Of a stretch of DNA of 59,134 nt, positions 1-9,154 are shown one piece after another. Origin of the DNA: Bacillus cytotoxicus (lineage in GTDB: Bacteria; Bacillota; Bacilli; Bacillales; Bacillaceae_G); assembly GCF_023715645.1 (NCBI RefSeq), contig NZ_JAMBOP010000029.1:1-59134 (forward strand). The letters are read 5' to 3'. The number at the start of each line of letters is the position of its first letter. Position 1 is the first letter of the stretch. A program made the translations under genes and the position numbers. The notes under the pieces were generated by a model that saw only the letters and a list, made by a program, of their open reading frames with translations, was not told where the DNA came from and did no database searches.

Positions 1-92
1 CACAAGCGTCCATTAAAGAATCAGTACAAGACTTTTTATCAGACATCGCTATCACTCCCCAAGCCGTGCTTCGCCGGCTTGGGTTGCATTAA
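1..92 (+). CDS. IS630-family transposase, C-terminal fragment (partial at window start)
   Basis: The reading frame is open from base 3 and ends with TAA at 90-92. It encodes the last 29 residues of the DDE transposase, ending in LRRLGLH, and matches the C-terminus of the copy ending at 25,509 except for a few substitutions (for example PQAVL against PQVVL). The rest of the gene lies outside the window, so activity cannot be judged. Confidence 0.8.
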   Translation, partial: QASIKESVQDFLSDIAITPQAVLRRLGLH

Positions 93-123
93 ACCACATG
101 TCGAAAAGACAAGTCAGTTATAT
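1..123 (+). mobile_element. Right end of an IS630-family element (cut by window edge)
   Basis: The first 120 or so bases are nearly identical to 25,418-25,540, the right end of the complete IS630-like copy at 24,365-25,539. They share the transposase C-terminus, the stop codon and the terminal stretch GACAAGTCAGTTATATATA. Both copies point the same way, so they bracket about 24 kb of accessory genes in direct orientation. The element ends at the TA-rich stretch near 118-123, as expected for a family that inserts at TA. Confidence 0.85.
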
Positions 124-238
124 ATAGTTGGCCAGACTCATAAAATAGGTTTAATTCTTTTATACTCATAGTCTAGTAAGTAAATCTAAAAATATGTACA
201 TTATTTCATTTTAAATTACACAGAAAAGAGGTCTCAAT

Positions 239-1153
239 ATGAAAAAACAGAAAATTAAGAAGTTAACAAAGGTAGTTCCTGCAGCATTTGTATTAAGTAC
301 AGCTTTATTTGCGGCACCAGGATTTTCTTCTGCAGCTACGAATACTACGAATGTGAAAAATTCTCCAGTGGTAATTAGTGCTGAAGAAGGAAAAACATCT
401 ATGACAGCAGAACAAGGTTTTCCTATTCCCCAAGCTCCTGTTGGACCTTATCAAGAATTTCCTTATGAGGCTTATTCTACTACACAATACGGTAATTTAA
501 TTGACTATGTATATGTTGATCTTTATGCAAAAAAATCTCAAACGCTATCAACAAAGCAGTTAAAAGACACTCCGTTTTTAGTTGTATTACCAGATGGTAC
601 TCGAGTGGATGAAGTTAAGAGTGACTATAATCTAAATTTTACTCCTGGTAAACTAGCGTATACAATTGGGATTTCTAAGGAAAAGTTCAAAGAAATACTT
701 TCTGATACAAAACTTAAGAAAGATATTTATTGGAAATTGATTGATAGCAATCTTGTAGAAAAACACAATAGTTACCATTGGAGTCAAACCGTAACAAGTG
801 GGCTTTCTAAATCGAATACTTTAGGATTTGCCCTTACAGTGGGATTTGAAGCTGGTTTTGGAGATAGTGTTTCATTTTCAACTCAATTAACTACTAGTTT
901 TGAATCTAATACTACAATAACTAATGAAATTTCAACTATGAGAACATTTGATTATAATCCAAAACCTGATTATGCATATGACATTTATCGCACTGCGCTA
1001 TATCAACAAGTGGCGAAATATTCAGTCCAGCCAGGCGCCAAATTGAATGAATTTATAAATTCTGGAAATAACGGTAGTGAATATTATGAATTCAAATTAA
1101 AACAAACATACAATTATCCGGTAGATGTTTTAGTAGCCCTTACATCTAGATAA
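239..1153 (+). CDS. Secreted aerolysin-like (ETX/MTX2-type) putative pore-forming protein
   Basis: This 304-residue protein has a clear Sec signal peptide (basic MKKQKIKK start, hydrophobic core, cleavage near residue 33). The centre and C-terminal half (about 180-245) is rich in alternating Ser, Thr and hydrophobic residues (SGLSKSNTLGFALTVGFEAG, then SFSTQLTTSFESNTTITNEI). That pattern is typical of the membrane-inserting beta-hairpin and neighbouring long strands of aerolysin / epsilon-toxin / Mtx2 proteins. A lone gene with RBS AAGAGGTC, it starts about 115 bp after an IS630 end and is followed by a perfect terminator. I infer a beta-pore-forming toxin; the family call rests on composition and pattern, so another secreted beta protein remains possible. 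Confidence 0.55.
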   Translation: MKKQKIKKLTKVVPAAFVLSTALFAAPGFSSAATNTTNVKNSPVVISAEEGKTSMTAEQGFPIPQAPVGPYQEFPYEAYSTTQYGNLIDYVYVDLYAKKSQTLSTKQLKDTPFLVVLPDGTRVDEVKSDYNLNFTPGKLAYTIGISKEKFKEILSDTKLKKDIYWKLIDSNLVEKHNSYHWSQTVTSGLSKSNTLGFALTVGFEAGFGDSVSFSTQLTTSFESNTTITNEISTMRTFDYNPKPDYAYDIYRTALYQQVAKYSVQPGAKLNEFINSGNNGSEYYEFKLKQTYNYPVDVLVALTSR

Positions 1154-1212
1154 AAAATTTGCTTCAGTTGTTTCACATCCTTGGGTTGTAAAAACAATAA
1201 GTTAACAATAAT

Positions 1213-1249
1213 AAGAGAAACCCCCTCACAAAATGAGGGGGTTTCTCTT
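1213..1249 (+). terminator. Rho-independent terminator after the aerolysin-like gene
   Basis: A perfect 16-bp stem (1213-1228 with 1234-1249; arm AAGAGAAACCCCCTCA) has a five-base loop and lies 60 bp after the stop codon. The A-rich left and T-rich right arms would let it act in both directions. Confidence 0.85.
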
Positions 1250-1411
1250 GTTACAGTTATTTATTTGCAATAAACAGCTTATTTTGAGCGGATTCGCATC
1301 CTTGATTCTACAACCTTCCAAGTTGACCTAATACCAGTGTAGCTGTGTTTAAGGGCAAAGTAGTTTGTTTTGTAACATAAACGACGATTTCTGTTACACC
1401 GTCTAAAAATC

Positions 1412-1472
1412 CTTAGCGAACGCCAAAATCAATTTTTTCGTGTCGAAATTCGCGTAATGTTGGCGGAACCCC
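1412..1472 (-). repeat. Tn3-family terminal repeat remnant
   Basis: Read on the minus strand, this segment starts GGGGTTCCGCCAACATTACG and ends CGTTCGCTAAG, the layout of Tn4430-type Tn3-family ends (GGGGTACCGCC ... CGCTAAG). No transposase lies next to it, so it is probably a relic. Related ends occur at 10,000-10,079, 20,086-20,123 and 21,416-21,497. Confidence 0.5.
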
Positions 1473-1592
1473 TTATAGAGAACTAGATTAAAATGTATTC
1501 AAACTGTAACAACATACATTCCAAAAACTTTACTTTTTGGAACTTATACCCGTGTACTAACAAAACTACATAGGGATTTTAAATTAAATAAT

Positions 1593-1711
1593 CAGTTCCT
1601 TAACGTACAAGGAACTGGTTAAAATGTATATACCTTTATTTATTAAGGATTCTATCAATTTAGGTCTTGATAACGTACAATTTTCTTTTTTTTGATAAGG
1701 TGACCCCTATT
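1593..1711. repeat. Interspersed repeat A (copy 1)
   Basis: It starts with a palindrome (CAGTTCCTT ... AAGGAACTG around AACGTAC) and ends with AACGTACAATTTTCTTTT followed by GGTGACCCCTA. The same order of blocks recurs at 5,725-5,810 with a shorter middle. No protein is encoded. It may be one of the short bcr-type repeats of this species group; I cannot assign which. Confidence 0.45.
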
Positions 1712-1849
1712 ATAACAAAGATGAAGAGTATGGAGAATAAAAAGAATATTGTAATGAGTTTTGAGCTTTTTGTTAACAAAGTTTCAAAAATAAACTTTTA
1801 TAAAGGTTTCCTTTGAATATGATTATTTATTTCGAACATATAATCATAA

Positions 1850-2149
1850 TTATTGTATTTCGAGGGTTTCCTTATTAACCTTAGCTATATATTTTACAAA
1901 ATCAATGACGGGATATTGTATAAGTGAACGGTGCTGCGTAAAACGAATCCCTGATTTCTCCATTTTTAAAATGAGTTGTTCAATTTCTAACTCTTTTTGT
2001 TGTATCCTATTATAATTTTGGTATACAATATTTTTCCATTGATAGGAGGAACCGTGAAAATAACTTTCTCCTTTTACCCTGTGACTAAATATTATTTCTA
2101 TTTTTTCTCTACGTTGTTTTTCCTTCATATGTGCTTCCGTTGACTGCAT
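1850..2149 (-). CDS. Hypothetical protein, 99 residues
   Basis: The chosen ATG at 2149 is preceded by GGGAAGAGGCGATAAAC, a good ribosome binding site. A longer reading from a TTG at 2209 (119 residues) has no Shine-Dalgarno sequence. The protein is charged (early KEKQRREKIE; later QQKELEIEQLILKMEK, probably helical) and has no membrane segment or signal peptide. It stands alone in accessory DNA. I do not recognise a family. Confidence 0.55.
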   Translation of the reverse strand: MQSTEAHMKEKQRREKIEIIFSHRVKGESYFHGSSYQWKNIVYQNYNRIQQKELEIEQLILKMEKSGIRFTQHRSLIQYPVIDFVKYIAKVNKETLEIQ

Positions 2150-2766
2150 GTTTATCGCCTCTTCCCTTTGTGTACGGTCTAACCGTGTAAATAACCCCAT
2201 CATAGCCAATGTACAGTAATTTTGTTGGGAATTGTCGTCTAAGACTATCTGATCAAGTGTATATATTTTTCAAGCGCTTAATCTAACATCTTGGATTTTA
2301 CATCTAAATAAGTTGTTAGTGTGTATAAAATACCATTACTCTTTTCAGTTTTTGCTCCCCATAACAAAATTAGAAAGTAGTGAAAACGCAGGAAAGATTA
2401 TTTGTTTATTAAACTTTATTATAAAACGATTCTTTATGGGCATGCACCTTTTTACAATCACCAAGATTTACAACATGACGAGTACCTTCATCCATGAGTT
2501 TTATTCTCTATTTACTGATGATCGTTTTTTTATCTAGGCTAAGCAACATAACGTATGCCTCAGAACCTCTTTTATATAAAAGGACAATATATGTAACGGT
2601 TCCCCTTTTGATTTGAAAAAATTATATAAAAATATAGGGATCTTAAAGAGTTTTGTTACAAATTTGTTATGTTTGACTTAAAAAAAGGAAAGTAATATTC
2701 ATTTGTAGAAAATTTTCAAGGGTAAAAATAGGATGAATATCCATGGTAAGAAAAGGGGGCACTTAT
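2150..2766. other. Gene-free stretch upstream of the desaturase gene
   Basis: I see no convincing gene here. A 74-codon frame at 2313-2537 has no ribosome binding site and an unlikely composition. The last 120 bp before the next gene (around 2650-2690, with TTGTTACAAATTTGTTATG) probably hold its promoter. Confidence 0.4.
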
Positions 2767-3678
2767 ATGCTAACAAATGATTTAGATTTCCGATTAGAAC
2801 CGCGTTTAAAAGAACTGTATGAACAACATAAAATAAGAGCGCAGAAGATAGACTGGGGTTATCATGAGTTTTTACCATGGGATAAGGGAATGGACTTTAA
2901 AAGAATTCCTTGGCATGAAAGTCAAGTTACTCTTCCTTCTGGTGTAATTACGGCCATTGAAACAGCTTTATTAACAGAAGTGAATTTACCATGGTTTACA
3001 ACGTATTTATCTGCGACTTTTAAAGGATCCCTTTCTGTTATTACAGAGTTTATCCATACTTGGACTTCAGAAGAGGATCAGCATTCGAATTTATTGGAGA
3101 CATATTTACTACTCACTCGAAGTGTGAATCCTAAACGTATACATGAATTAAGAAAGTCAGTCGTTGAGGGTGGATTTGAGCCTGATTTTCATACACCAAT
3201 CGAAGCAATGACGTATACGTCGCTACAAGAACTTGCAACGATGGTGTTTTACAATAATGTAGCTAAGGTTGCAAGTAAGCATGATTCAGATCTTGCTACA
3301 TTATTACGCCGTCTTGCCAAAGATGAAACTCTTCATTATGCATTTTATCGAGACGTCATTCGAACACATTTGGAATTAGAACCTAATTATTGCTATCATA
3401 TTGCCAATGTGATTAGGAATTTTAAAATGCCAGGTGCTGTCATGCCAGATTTTGAAAATAGAATGGCTGTAATTGCAAAAGAAGCGAACTATGGACCACT
3501 ACAATATTTTGATCAAGTACTTGATGTATTGATTGATTATTGGGGGTTAAAAGACTTACGACCAATTGCACCTTTAGCTGAAAAAGCAAGAATTGAGATT
3601 TTGGAGTACCACACAAGATTGAAAAAAATACGGGATAGATTTGGTCGTTTTCTAGGGAAAACTGATCTACGTCAATGA
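2767..3678 (+). CDS. Acyl-ACP desaturase-like ferritin-fold diiron protein
   Basis: This 303-residue soluble protein has the carboxylate-bridged diiron pattern of plant-type acyl-ACP desaturases: Glu71 (ALLTEVN), EEDQH at 102-106, Glu155 (SLQELATM) and DETLH at 186-190, giving E...ExxH...E...ExxH. Such enzymes use oxygen and reductant to place a cis double bond in acyl-ACP. The ATG at 2767 is preceded by AAAAGGGGGC at good spacing; an ATG 24 bp upstream has a weaker site. It stands alone, with a CarD-type regulator 210 bp downstream in the same direction. Substrate and in vivo role are not shown by the sequence. Confidence 0.8.
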   Translation: MLTNDLDFRLEPRLKELYEQHKIRAQKIDWGYHEFLPWDKGMDFKRIPWHESQVTLPSGVITAIETALLTEVNLPWFTTYLSATFKGSLSVITEFIHTWTSEEDQHSNLLETYLLLTRSVNPKRIHELRKSVVEGGFEPDFHTPIEAMTYTSLQELATMVFYNNVAKVASKHDSDLATLLRRLAKDETLHYAFYRDVIRTHLELEPNYCYHIANVIRNFKMPGAVMPDFENRMAVIAKEANYGPLQYFDQVLDVLIDYWGLKDLRPIAPLAEKARIEILEYHTRLKKIRDRFGRFLGKTDLRQ

Positions 3679-3793
3679 GTAGAGGTTTCAGAATATGCAC
3701 GAGGAAATTCCCCTTCTCTTTATTGGAAATCTGACGCACTCCCTATTGTTTTGGTGCTGTTTTTATTAAATTTAAATTTTAAAGAAAAAGTAG

Positions 3794-3823
3794 TTGACAC
3801 TAAAAATAATTTTATGATATTAT
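3794..3823 (+). promoter_or_regulatory. Probable sigma-A promoter of the CarD-type gene
   Basis: TTGACA at 3794-3799 and TATTAT at 3818-3823 are separated by 18 bp, about 70 bp before the ATG. This promoter makes the CarD-type gene a transcript separate from the desaturase gene. Confidence 0.5.
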
Positions 3824-3889
3824 AAATATTTGATAAAAAATCACATATATGTTAAGGTTAAGAAGTTACCATATATGGAGGTGGATTAT

Positions 3890-4351
3890 ATGTTTCAAAT
3901 TGGCGATAACATTGTTTATCCAATGCACGGAACAGGTATAATTGAAGCCATAGAAGAAAAAGAATTCTCAGGAAAAAAACAACAGTATTATGTGATAAAA
4001 ATGTCAATCAGTAATATGCAAGTCATGATTCCTATGGGTAAAATATCAAGTTCGGGTATACGCCCAGTTACTGATATACTTGCATTAAAACACATTATAC
4101 ACATTTTTCAGCATGGAGAAACAGATAAATTATTGCCGTGGAAACAAAGGTATAAAGTGAACACGGACAAAATAAAAACGGGTGAAATACAAGAAGGTGC
4201 TGAAGTTGTACGTGATTTAATGCGTATAAATAAAGAAAAGGCACTTAATACAAGCGAAAAAAAAATGTTGGATAACGCACATGAATTTTTGATTAGTGAA
4301 CTAGGATTAATTAAAGGGATCACTGAAAATCAAATAAAAGGTTTCTGTTAA
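3890..4351 (+). CDS. CarD/CdnL-family transcriptional regulator
   Basis: This is a 153-residue protein. The first 60 residues (FQIGDNIVYPMHGTGIIEAI ... YYVIKM) form the Tudor-like RNA-polymerase-interacting domain seen in CarD, CdnL and the start of Mfd. The helical C-terminal part resembles the DNA-backbone-contacting module of CdnL. Such proteins bind RNAP beta and stabilise open promoter complexes. The start at 3890 has a textbook site (ATATGGAGGTGGATTATATG); a frame open from 3830 has none. It is probably a paralog rather than the only CarD protein of the cell, given its place in accessory DNA. Confidence 0.85.
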   Translation: MFQIGDNIVYPMHGTGIIEAIEEKEFSGKKQQYYVIKMSISNMQVMIPMGKISSSGIRPVTDILALKHIIHIFQHGETDKLLPWKQRYKVNTDKIKTGEIQEGAEVVRDLMRINKEKALNTSEKKMLDNAHEFLISELGLIKGITENQIKGFC

Positions 4352-4897
4352 GATTCATTATAGATAATGTATTACATCCCCCGAAAATATCCTGAATTTT
4401 TCGGGAATATGATGATTATTAAAAGTAAATCATTTCAAAGACATTCAACTTCTTCAACTCACTTTTAGAGTAGGAACCTCTTTTGTTATTACTTCAATCT
4501 TATCCATTTTTATTTTTAAATTTCTTTTTCGAACGTTCGAAGTTTCATCAAATAACTCGATTAAATAGTCACTTGATTTTTGCAATCCTGATTCACACTG
4601 GCACGGACAAGGAGCCGTAAGGATGAAAGAGAGGTAGGGCTTTCATTGTTTTAGGTAATATACTATCTAAGTCATTATTTCTAGAAGAAAAAACAAGCAA
4701 TCTCACCGCTATCTTTAAGAGTTCCTTACATCTACTGAGACAGTGAATAGTAATTGTTTATCTTCTTTACGTAAAATTGATAAACGAACTGGTAACACCA
4801 TATGGTCAACTACAAAAAATGGTTTCCAGACCAGGAAACCATTTTTAATTTTATTTACATACCAATAGTAAATTAAGCAGTAAGAAGGAGTGCACAC
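4352..4897. other. Gap with terminators, no gene seen
   Basis: The CarD-type gene is followed by an inverted repeat CCCGAAAA ... TTTTCGGG near 4379-4405. A second hairpin (AAAAAATGGTTTCC ... GGAAACCATTTTT, about 4814-4848) lies 50 bp before the next small gene. Between them I see no coding signal. Confidence 0.4.
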
Positions 4898-5044
4898 ATG
4901 AAAAAAATGTTAACAAAAGAATTAAGTAATGAATTAAAGAAGCGAGAAGGAATCATTTCTATTACAGTTGAGCCTTATGAAAAAATCGAAGTTGATGGAA
5001 TTCGTGTAGATGGACCAGCTGTTATTCTAATTAATCAAGAATAG
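4898..5044 (+). CDS. BC1881-family small protein
   Basis: This 48-residue protein begins MKKMLTKELSNELKKREG and ends VDGPAVILINQE. The pattern KELSNEL...G...I.VEPYEK...VDGPAVILIN is that of the BC1881 family, small proteins found mainly in phages and prophages of the B. cereus group; their function is unknown. RBS AAGAAGGAG sits 7 bp before the ATG. No other phage genes are adjacent, so it may be a prophage leftover. Confidence 0.7.
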   Translation: MKKMLTKELSNELKKREGIISITVEPYEKIEVDGIRVDGPAVILINQE

Positions 5045-5186
5045 CTAAAAATAGTTGAATGAACGAAAAAAGGATTAGCCTTTACGAGAAGGGAAGATCC
5101 TTTTTGTTTGCTGCAGCTAATATGGGATATACATAACTTTCATCTGATGTGTTGAGGTTAAAAGGAAGGAGAGGGTCGGGATTATC

Positions 5187-5258
5187 ATGGTGGAAAGCTT
5201 AATATTGGTAGGATTTCTTTTTACGTTATATAAATTAGTTGATGAAAAAACAAACTAA
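5187..5258 (+). CDS. Possible 23-residue membrane peptide
   Basis: A short frame, MVESLILVGFLFTLYKLVDE plus three residues, follows a purine-rich stretch AAGGAAGGAGAGGG. It would form one hydrophobic helix with a charged C-terminus. The site is 10 or more bases from the ATG and the ORF is tiny, so it may not be translated. Confidence 0.3.
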   Translation: MVESLILVGFLFTLYKLVDEKTN

Positions 5259-5340
5259 TTATTTAAAACGATATATGCTTTCCTTTAATTTGATTTATAA
5301 CAGATTGGTTTCATAGACGACCAAATAAAAACACAGGGTT

Positions 5341-5616
5341 TTATCTCTGTGTTTCTTCAAATTTTCGTTTTTGGATATATGCTTGAGCATGGATAATTTC
5401 TTTCTGAAGTTCTTTTAATTCTTCCGTAGATCCTGATTCAATCCTCATGTACGTAGTAACTAGACTAATCATCATATCCATCTTCTCTACTATATTTTGA
5501 ATGACCTGTTCAGATTGCTCTTTTTTAGGGTGTTGTATTGCTATTAATACATTTTCTATATAATTGTTCTTTCTTTGCTGGATATCATAAATAAACTGTT
5601 TCGTGTTTGAGTTCAT
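5341..5616 (-). CDS. Hypothetical protein, 91 residues, helical
   Basis: The ATG at 5616 follows CGGAGGGAAAACAA. The protein is almost entirely helix-forming and charged (YDIQQRKNNYIENVL, then TEELKELQKEIIHAQAYIQK), suggesting a coiled coil or small bundle. No signal peptide or membrane segment is visible. I do not recognise a family. Confidence 0.55.
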   Translation of the reverse strand: MNSNTKQFIYDIQQRKNNYIENVLIAIQHPKKEQSEQVIQNIVEKMDMMISLVTTYMRIESGSTEELKELQKEIIHAQAYIQKRKFEETQR

Positions 5617-5724
5617 TTGTTTTCCCTCCGTTTTGGATATATTTCCATTCTATCATATTTGAATAGAAATATTGAATTCCCCTAAATTCAGATCTGTCTC
5701 ACACATCTCCTCAAATATACAAAC

Positions 5725-5810
5725 TAATTCCTTAATGTACAGGGAACCAGATGGAATGTGTCTAAATTTTGTCTAACGTACAATTTTCTTTTTTTGATAT
5801 GGTGACCCCT
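5725..5810. repeat. Interspersed repeat A (copy 2)
   Basis: It shares blocks with 1,593-1,711: TTCCTTAATGTACAGGGAACCAG, then AACGTACAATTTTCTTTTTTTGATA and GGTGACCCCTA. The middle is shorter by about 30 bp. It is followed by a separate GC-rich hairpin at 5858-5878 (GTGCCCAGC ... GCTGGGCAC). Confidence 0.45.
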
Positions 5811-5883
5811 ACTAGGCGACTTGGTTCTTACCTAGACCGGACTTTCACCGGTAAGCAGTGCCCAGCTTCGCTGGGCACGCAAT

Positions 5884-5923
5884 AAAAGGTAGACATCTCC
5901 TTCATAAGAGATGTCTACCTTTT
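5884..5923 (-). terminator. Terminator of the Rpn gene
   Basis: A perfect 16-bp stem (arm AAAAGGTAGACATCTC, 5884-5899 with 5908-5923) overlaps the stop codon region of the Rpn gene and ends in T-rich sequence on the minus strand. Confidence 0.75.
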
Positions 5924-6779
5924 ATTGTTCTAAAATATTGCGTACTTCTAAAATATCCATATTTGTAAACTTCGCAATATCTTCTATATCCATGCCATTT
6001 TTATACATACCTCGGATTAACTGTTTTCTTTCGGTTAATTTACCTTCTTGAATACCTACTTCTTTTCCTTTTTCTATTCCTTCTTCCATACCAACTTCAC
6101 GGGCATGTGCCAATTTTGCTTGTTCATCAAATAATACTTTTTCCCGTGCTTCATATGCTAAACGGAAGGAACTACTCTGACTCATATTTTCCCATTTGCG
6201 GATCGCTTTTTGTAACATTGGGTCTTGTTTCATGGCGATATCCTCCAATGTGCGGGTCAAATTTTCATCTTCATGCGCTGGTAACAAGAGTAACCAACGA
6301 GCAAATTCATTTTCCCACGGATTAATTTTTTCTTCTCTCCATTGTTGAAGCAATTTTGGAATTTCAATAAAATGGATTTCTAGATCATCGAGTAAGGCTT
6401 GCTGCTGTTGTTGACTCCAAAACTGTCCAACTGTATGCATATCATCATAATGAGGAAAGAGATCAAAATCTAATATATTAATCGTAATTGTCTTCCGTAA
6501 GGAACGTTTTACAATCTCTTGTGTATTTTTCAACTGTATTTCTACATTTACTTTTGTTCCATCCTGAAGTGTAGCAAGTATATCTAGTATGGATAATTTA
6601 TCTTCTTCATACTCTTTATGCAGATGTGGGTCTTCAATTTCCAACGATACAATTGGTGTAGTTAAAGAATCGTGCAAAATAGCATTTAAAAAAGAAATCA
6701 GTAATTCCTCTTGTCCTTGTACACCAAATAATTGCTTAAATGCAAAATCAATTCGTAAATTCACTAAAGGTTGATTCAT
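5922..6779 (-). CDS. Rpn-family recombination-promoting nuclease / PD-(D/E)XK transposase-like protein
   Basis: This 285-residue protein has the Rpn (formerly YhgA-like / PDDEXK_2) layout: start motif DFAFKQLFG at 11-19, then the nuclease core with Asp66 (ILDILATLQDG) and EIQ at 80-82 (VNVEIQLKN). The C-terminus has a Gly/Glu/Lys-rich repeat (GMEEGIEKGKEVGIQEGK) and a short helix-turn-helix-like tail, both common in the family. Known members cut DNA and stimulate RecA-independent recombination. The ATG at 6779 is favoured over a GTG at 6791 because AAAGGTG lies 8 bp before it. It is a typical mobile B. cereus group gene. Confidence 0.85.
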   Translation of the reverse strand: MNQPLVNLRIDFAFKQLFGVQGQEELLISFLNAILHDSLTTPIVSLEIEDPHLHKEYEEDKLSILDILATLQDGTKVNVEIQLKNTQEIVKRSLRKTITINILDFDLFPHYDDMHTVGQFWSQQQQQALLDDLEIHFIEIPKLLQQWREEKINPWENEFARWLLLLPAHEDENLTRTLEDIAMKQDPMLQKAIRKWENMSQSSSFRLAYEAREKVLFDEQAKLAHAREVGMEEGIEKGKEVGIQEGKLTERKQLIRGMYKNGMDIEDIAKFTNMDILEVRNILEQ

Positions 6780-6867
6780 GGATAGAGTCACCTTTCTTTT
6801 CGGTATTCTATATGTCTATTGTATCGGAGAGTGACGAGAAGAAGCAACCCTTGATGAATTGTTTTGC

Positions 6868-6890
6868 GGGTTTCTTTGCCCATTCTGAAT
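6868..6890 (+). repeat. Short dispersed repeat B (TTTCTTTGCCCAT type)
   Basis: GGGTTTCTTTGCCCATTCTG here resembles 7,979-8,008, 18,232-18,256 and, inverted, 17,440-17,470. All are intergenic, and the best two read TTTGCCCATCCCCCG. Origin unknown. Confidence 0.35.
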
Positions 6891-7010
6891 CTGAAAAATA
6901 AATTGAGAAAACCATCAATTTTGGGGAGTGAGACGGTTCGTTCTCTATTTAGTTTAAAGTTCTGTAAATCATCTGATGGATTAGAACAGAAACCGCCTCA
7001 CTACCCCTAT

Positions 7011-7913
7011 TTATATAGATTTATGTTTTTCACTCCCCAGTTTCAGTCGGAGTAATGCTTTGATATTCATTGTTCCTGAAAATAACAACCCAGCAATTAC
7101 AAAAATTGCACCAATAAGATGAAACCATGTAATATCTTCTTTCAGTATTAACCATGCAAGTAAATAACCAAAAATCGGTGTTAAAAATAGATAGTTATTA
7201 GCCTTAATTGGATCTTTCTTTAATAAGTAAAACCACAATAGCATAGATACAATCGATGTCATCACGACTTGCCAAAATAGACCGATAGCAAAATTCACAT
7301 CTAAGTTGATATAAGGATTACTATCTAATAAGAAACTTAAAGGGACAGCGAAAACACTACCAAAGATTATCTGCCATGTGTTAATGACGAGGCGATCAAT
7401 TTTCATATTGTATTTTGTAAAACACACACTTCCAATTCCCATCGATAGCATTCCTACTGCTAGAATAATGACACCTGACACTGTTGCATGTGTATCTTTT
7501 AAATACGGATACACAGCAATTAGTAAACCCAATGCCGCTATAAGCATCCCAATCCATTCTTGTTTTGTTACTTTTCTGCTCAAAAAGATAGAAGATAATA
7601 AAGCAACAACAAATGGGTTTACAGTAATAAATAAATTAAATAAGCTTGAAGATACTAATTTTAGAGATAAAAAGCAGCACCCCACATACAATGTAGTATT
7701 TAAAATTCCTAAAATAATTAACTGCCTCCACTCTACCCCTTTTGGCCACCTATTTGATTTAATAAAATAGGTAAAAACAAACATAATCAGACCAGCACTT
7801 ATTAATCTCGTTGTTGCAAACATAAGAGGAGATGAAGACAGGAGACCAATTTTTGTGGCTATTGCCCCTGATGCCCATAATATACTAAAAAATATACCTA
7901 TTAAAACCTCCAT
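7011..7913 (-). CDS. EamA/DMT-family transporter
   Basis: A 300-residue protein with about ten hydrophobic segments arranged as two EamA repeats. The first starts IGIFFSILWASGAIATKIGL; the second has the usual ITWFHLIGAIFVIAGLLFSG end. The drug/metabolite transporter superfamily exports amino acids, metabolites or drugs; the substrate cannot be read from sequence. The start at 7913 lies 10 bp after AAAGGAG, while an ATG at 7922 nearly touches that site. It is monocistronic. Confidence 0.85.
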   Translation of the reverse strand: MEVLIGIFFSILWASGAIATKIGLLSSSPLMFATTRLISAGLIMFVFTYFIKSNRWPKGVEWRQLIILGILNTTLYVGCCFLSLKLVSSSLFNLFITVNPFVVALLSSIFLSRKVTKQEWIGMLIAALGLLIAVYPYLKDTHATVSGVIILAVGMLSMGIGSVCFTKYNMKIDRLVINTWQIIFGSVFAVPLSFLLDSNPYINLDVNFAIGLFWQVVMTSIVSMLLWFYLLKKDPIKANNYLFLTPIFGYLLAWLILKEDITWFHLIGAIFVIAGLLFSGTMNIKALLRLKLGSEKHKSI

Positions 7914-8287
7914 ACTAATCATTCTCCTTTACCAAAATAAAATCGGTTGTTTATGTGAGGATATGTTAGTTTCCTGTTTGGATTTCTTTGCCCATCCCCC
8001 GAAAAAGGAGAATAAGACAGAAAATCCCAATTAATAAACAATCATTGTAACAAAAAGGTAGAAGAATTATATTGTGACAAATTATTTTTGAGACAGTATT
8101 TAGTTACATCTAAATTCAATGCGATCCAGTTTAGAATTTAAAAAGAAAAAATGTAACAAAAACGTTTGTTTATGTTACAAATCGAACAACTAAGGCTAAA
8201 CCATAAATTTCCCTACAATACATATGGAATATTTTGTCCCCCCTACTGCTCCATCCTCAAATTCAAATTTAGCTGTCTTTGCAAAAT
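7914..8287. other. Intergenic stretch with repeat B and a GTAACA hairpin
   Basis: It contains a copy of short repeat B (7979-8008, TTTCTTTGCCCATCCCCCG) and an inverted repeat GTAACA ... TGTTAC near 8153-8178 that may end the DUF4256 transcript. No gene is seen. Confidence 0.35.
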
Positions 8288-8869
<582 letters not shown>

Positions 8870-9154
8870 GTTAGTTTCTCCCTTATTATTTATAGACATA
8901 ATATTTTTTTGTGAGGATTAGTTATTTTCTTATTTTAATCTTGTCTTTTTATTTATTGCAAATCGAGAAAAGCGACAACCGTTTTAGGGGTAATCACAGG
9001 GTTGCTGCTCTAGCCCGTCACATAATTTATATAAAATGGAATTCGATTAATGAACTATAGGGTTCCTAATGGGCGTTTCTAGGAATAGAATGCGCATCCA
9101 TATCGGGAAATTTGTACATTTAGACACAAGTTTCTCGGTATAGTGTTGTACCGC

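Noticed and set aside
305-487. Minus-strand ORF antisense to the toxin-like gene
   Set aside because: Shadow of the plus-strand gene with a signal peptide and RBS; no start signals of its own.
2313-2537. 74-codon plus-strand ORF
   Set aside because: No ribosome binding site, poor composition, in AT-rich intergenic DNA.
7378-7770. 130-codon ORF antisense to the EamA transporter
   Set aside because: Opposite strand of a membrane protein gene; no RBS.
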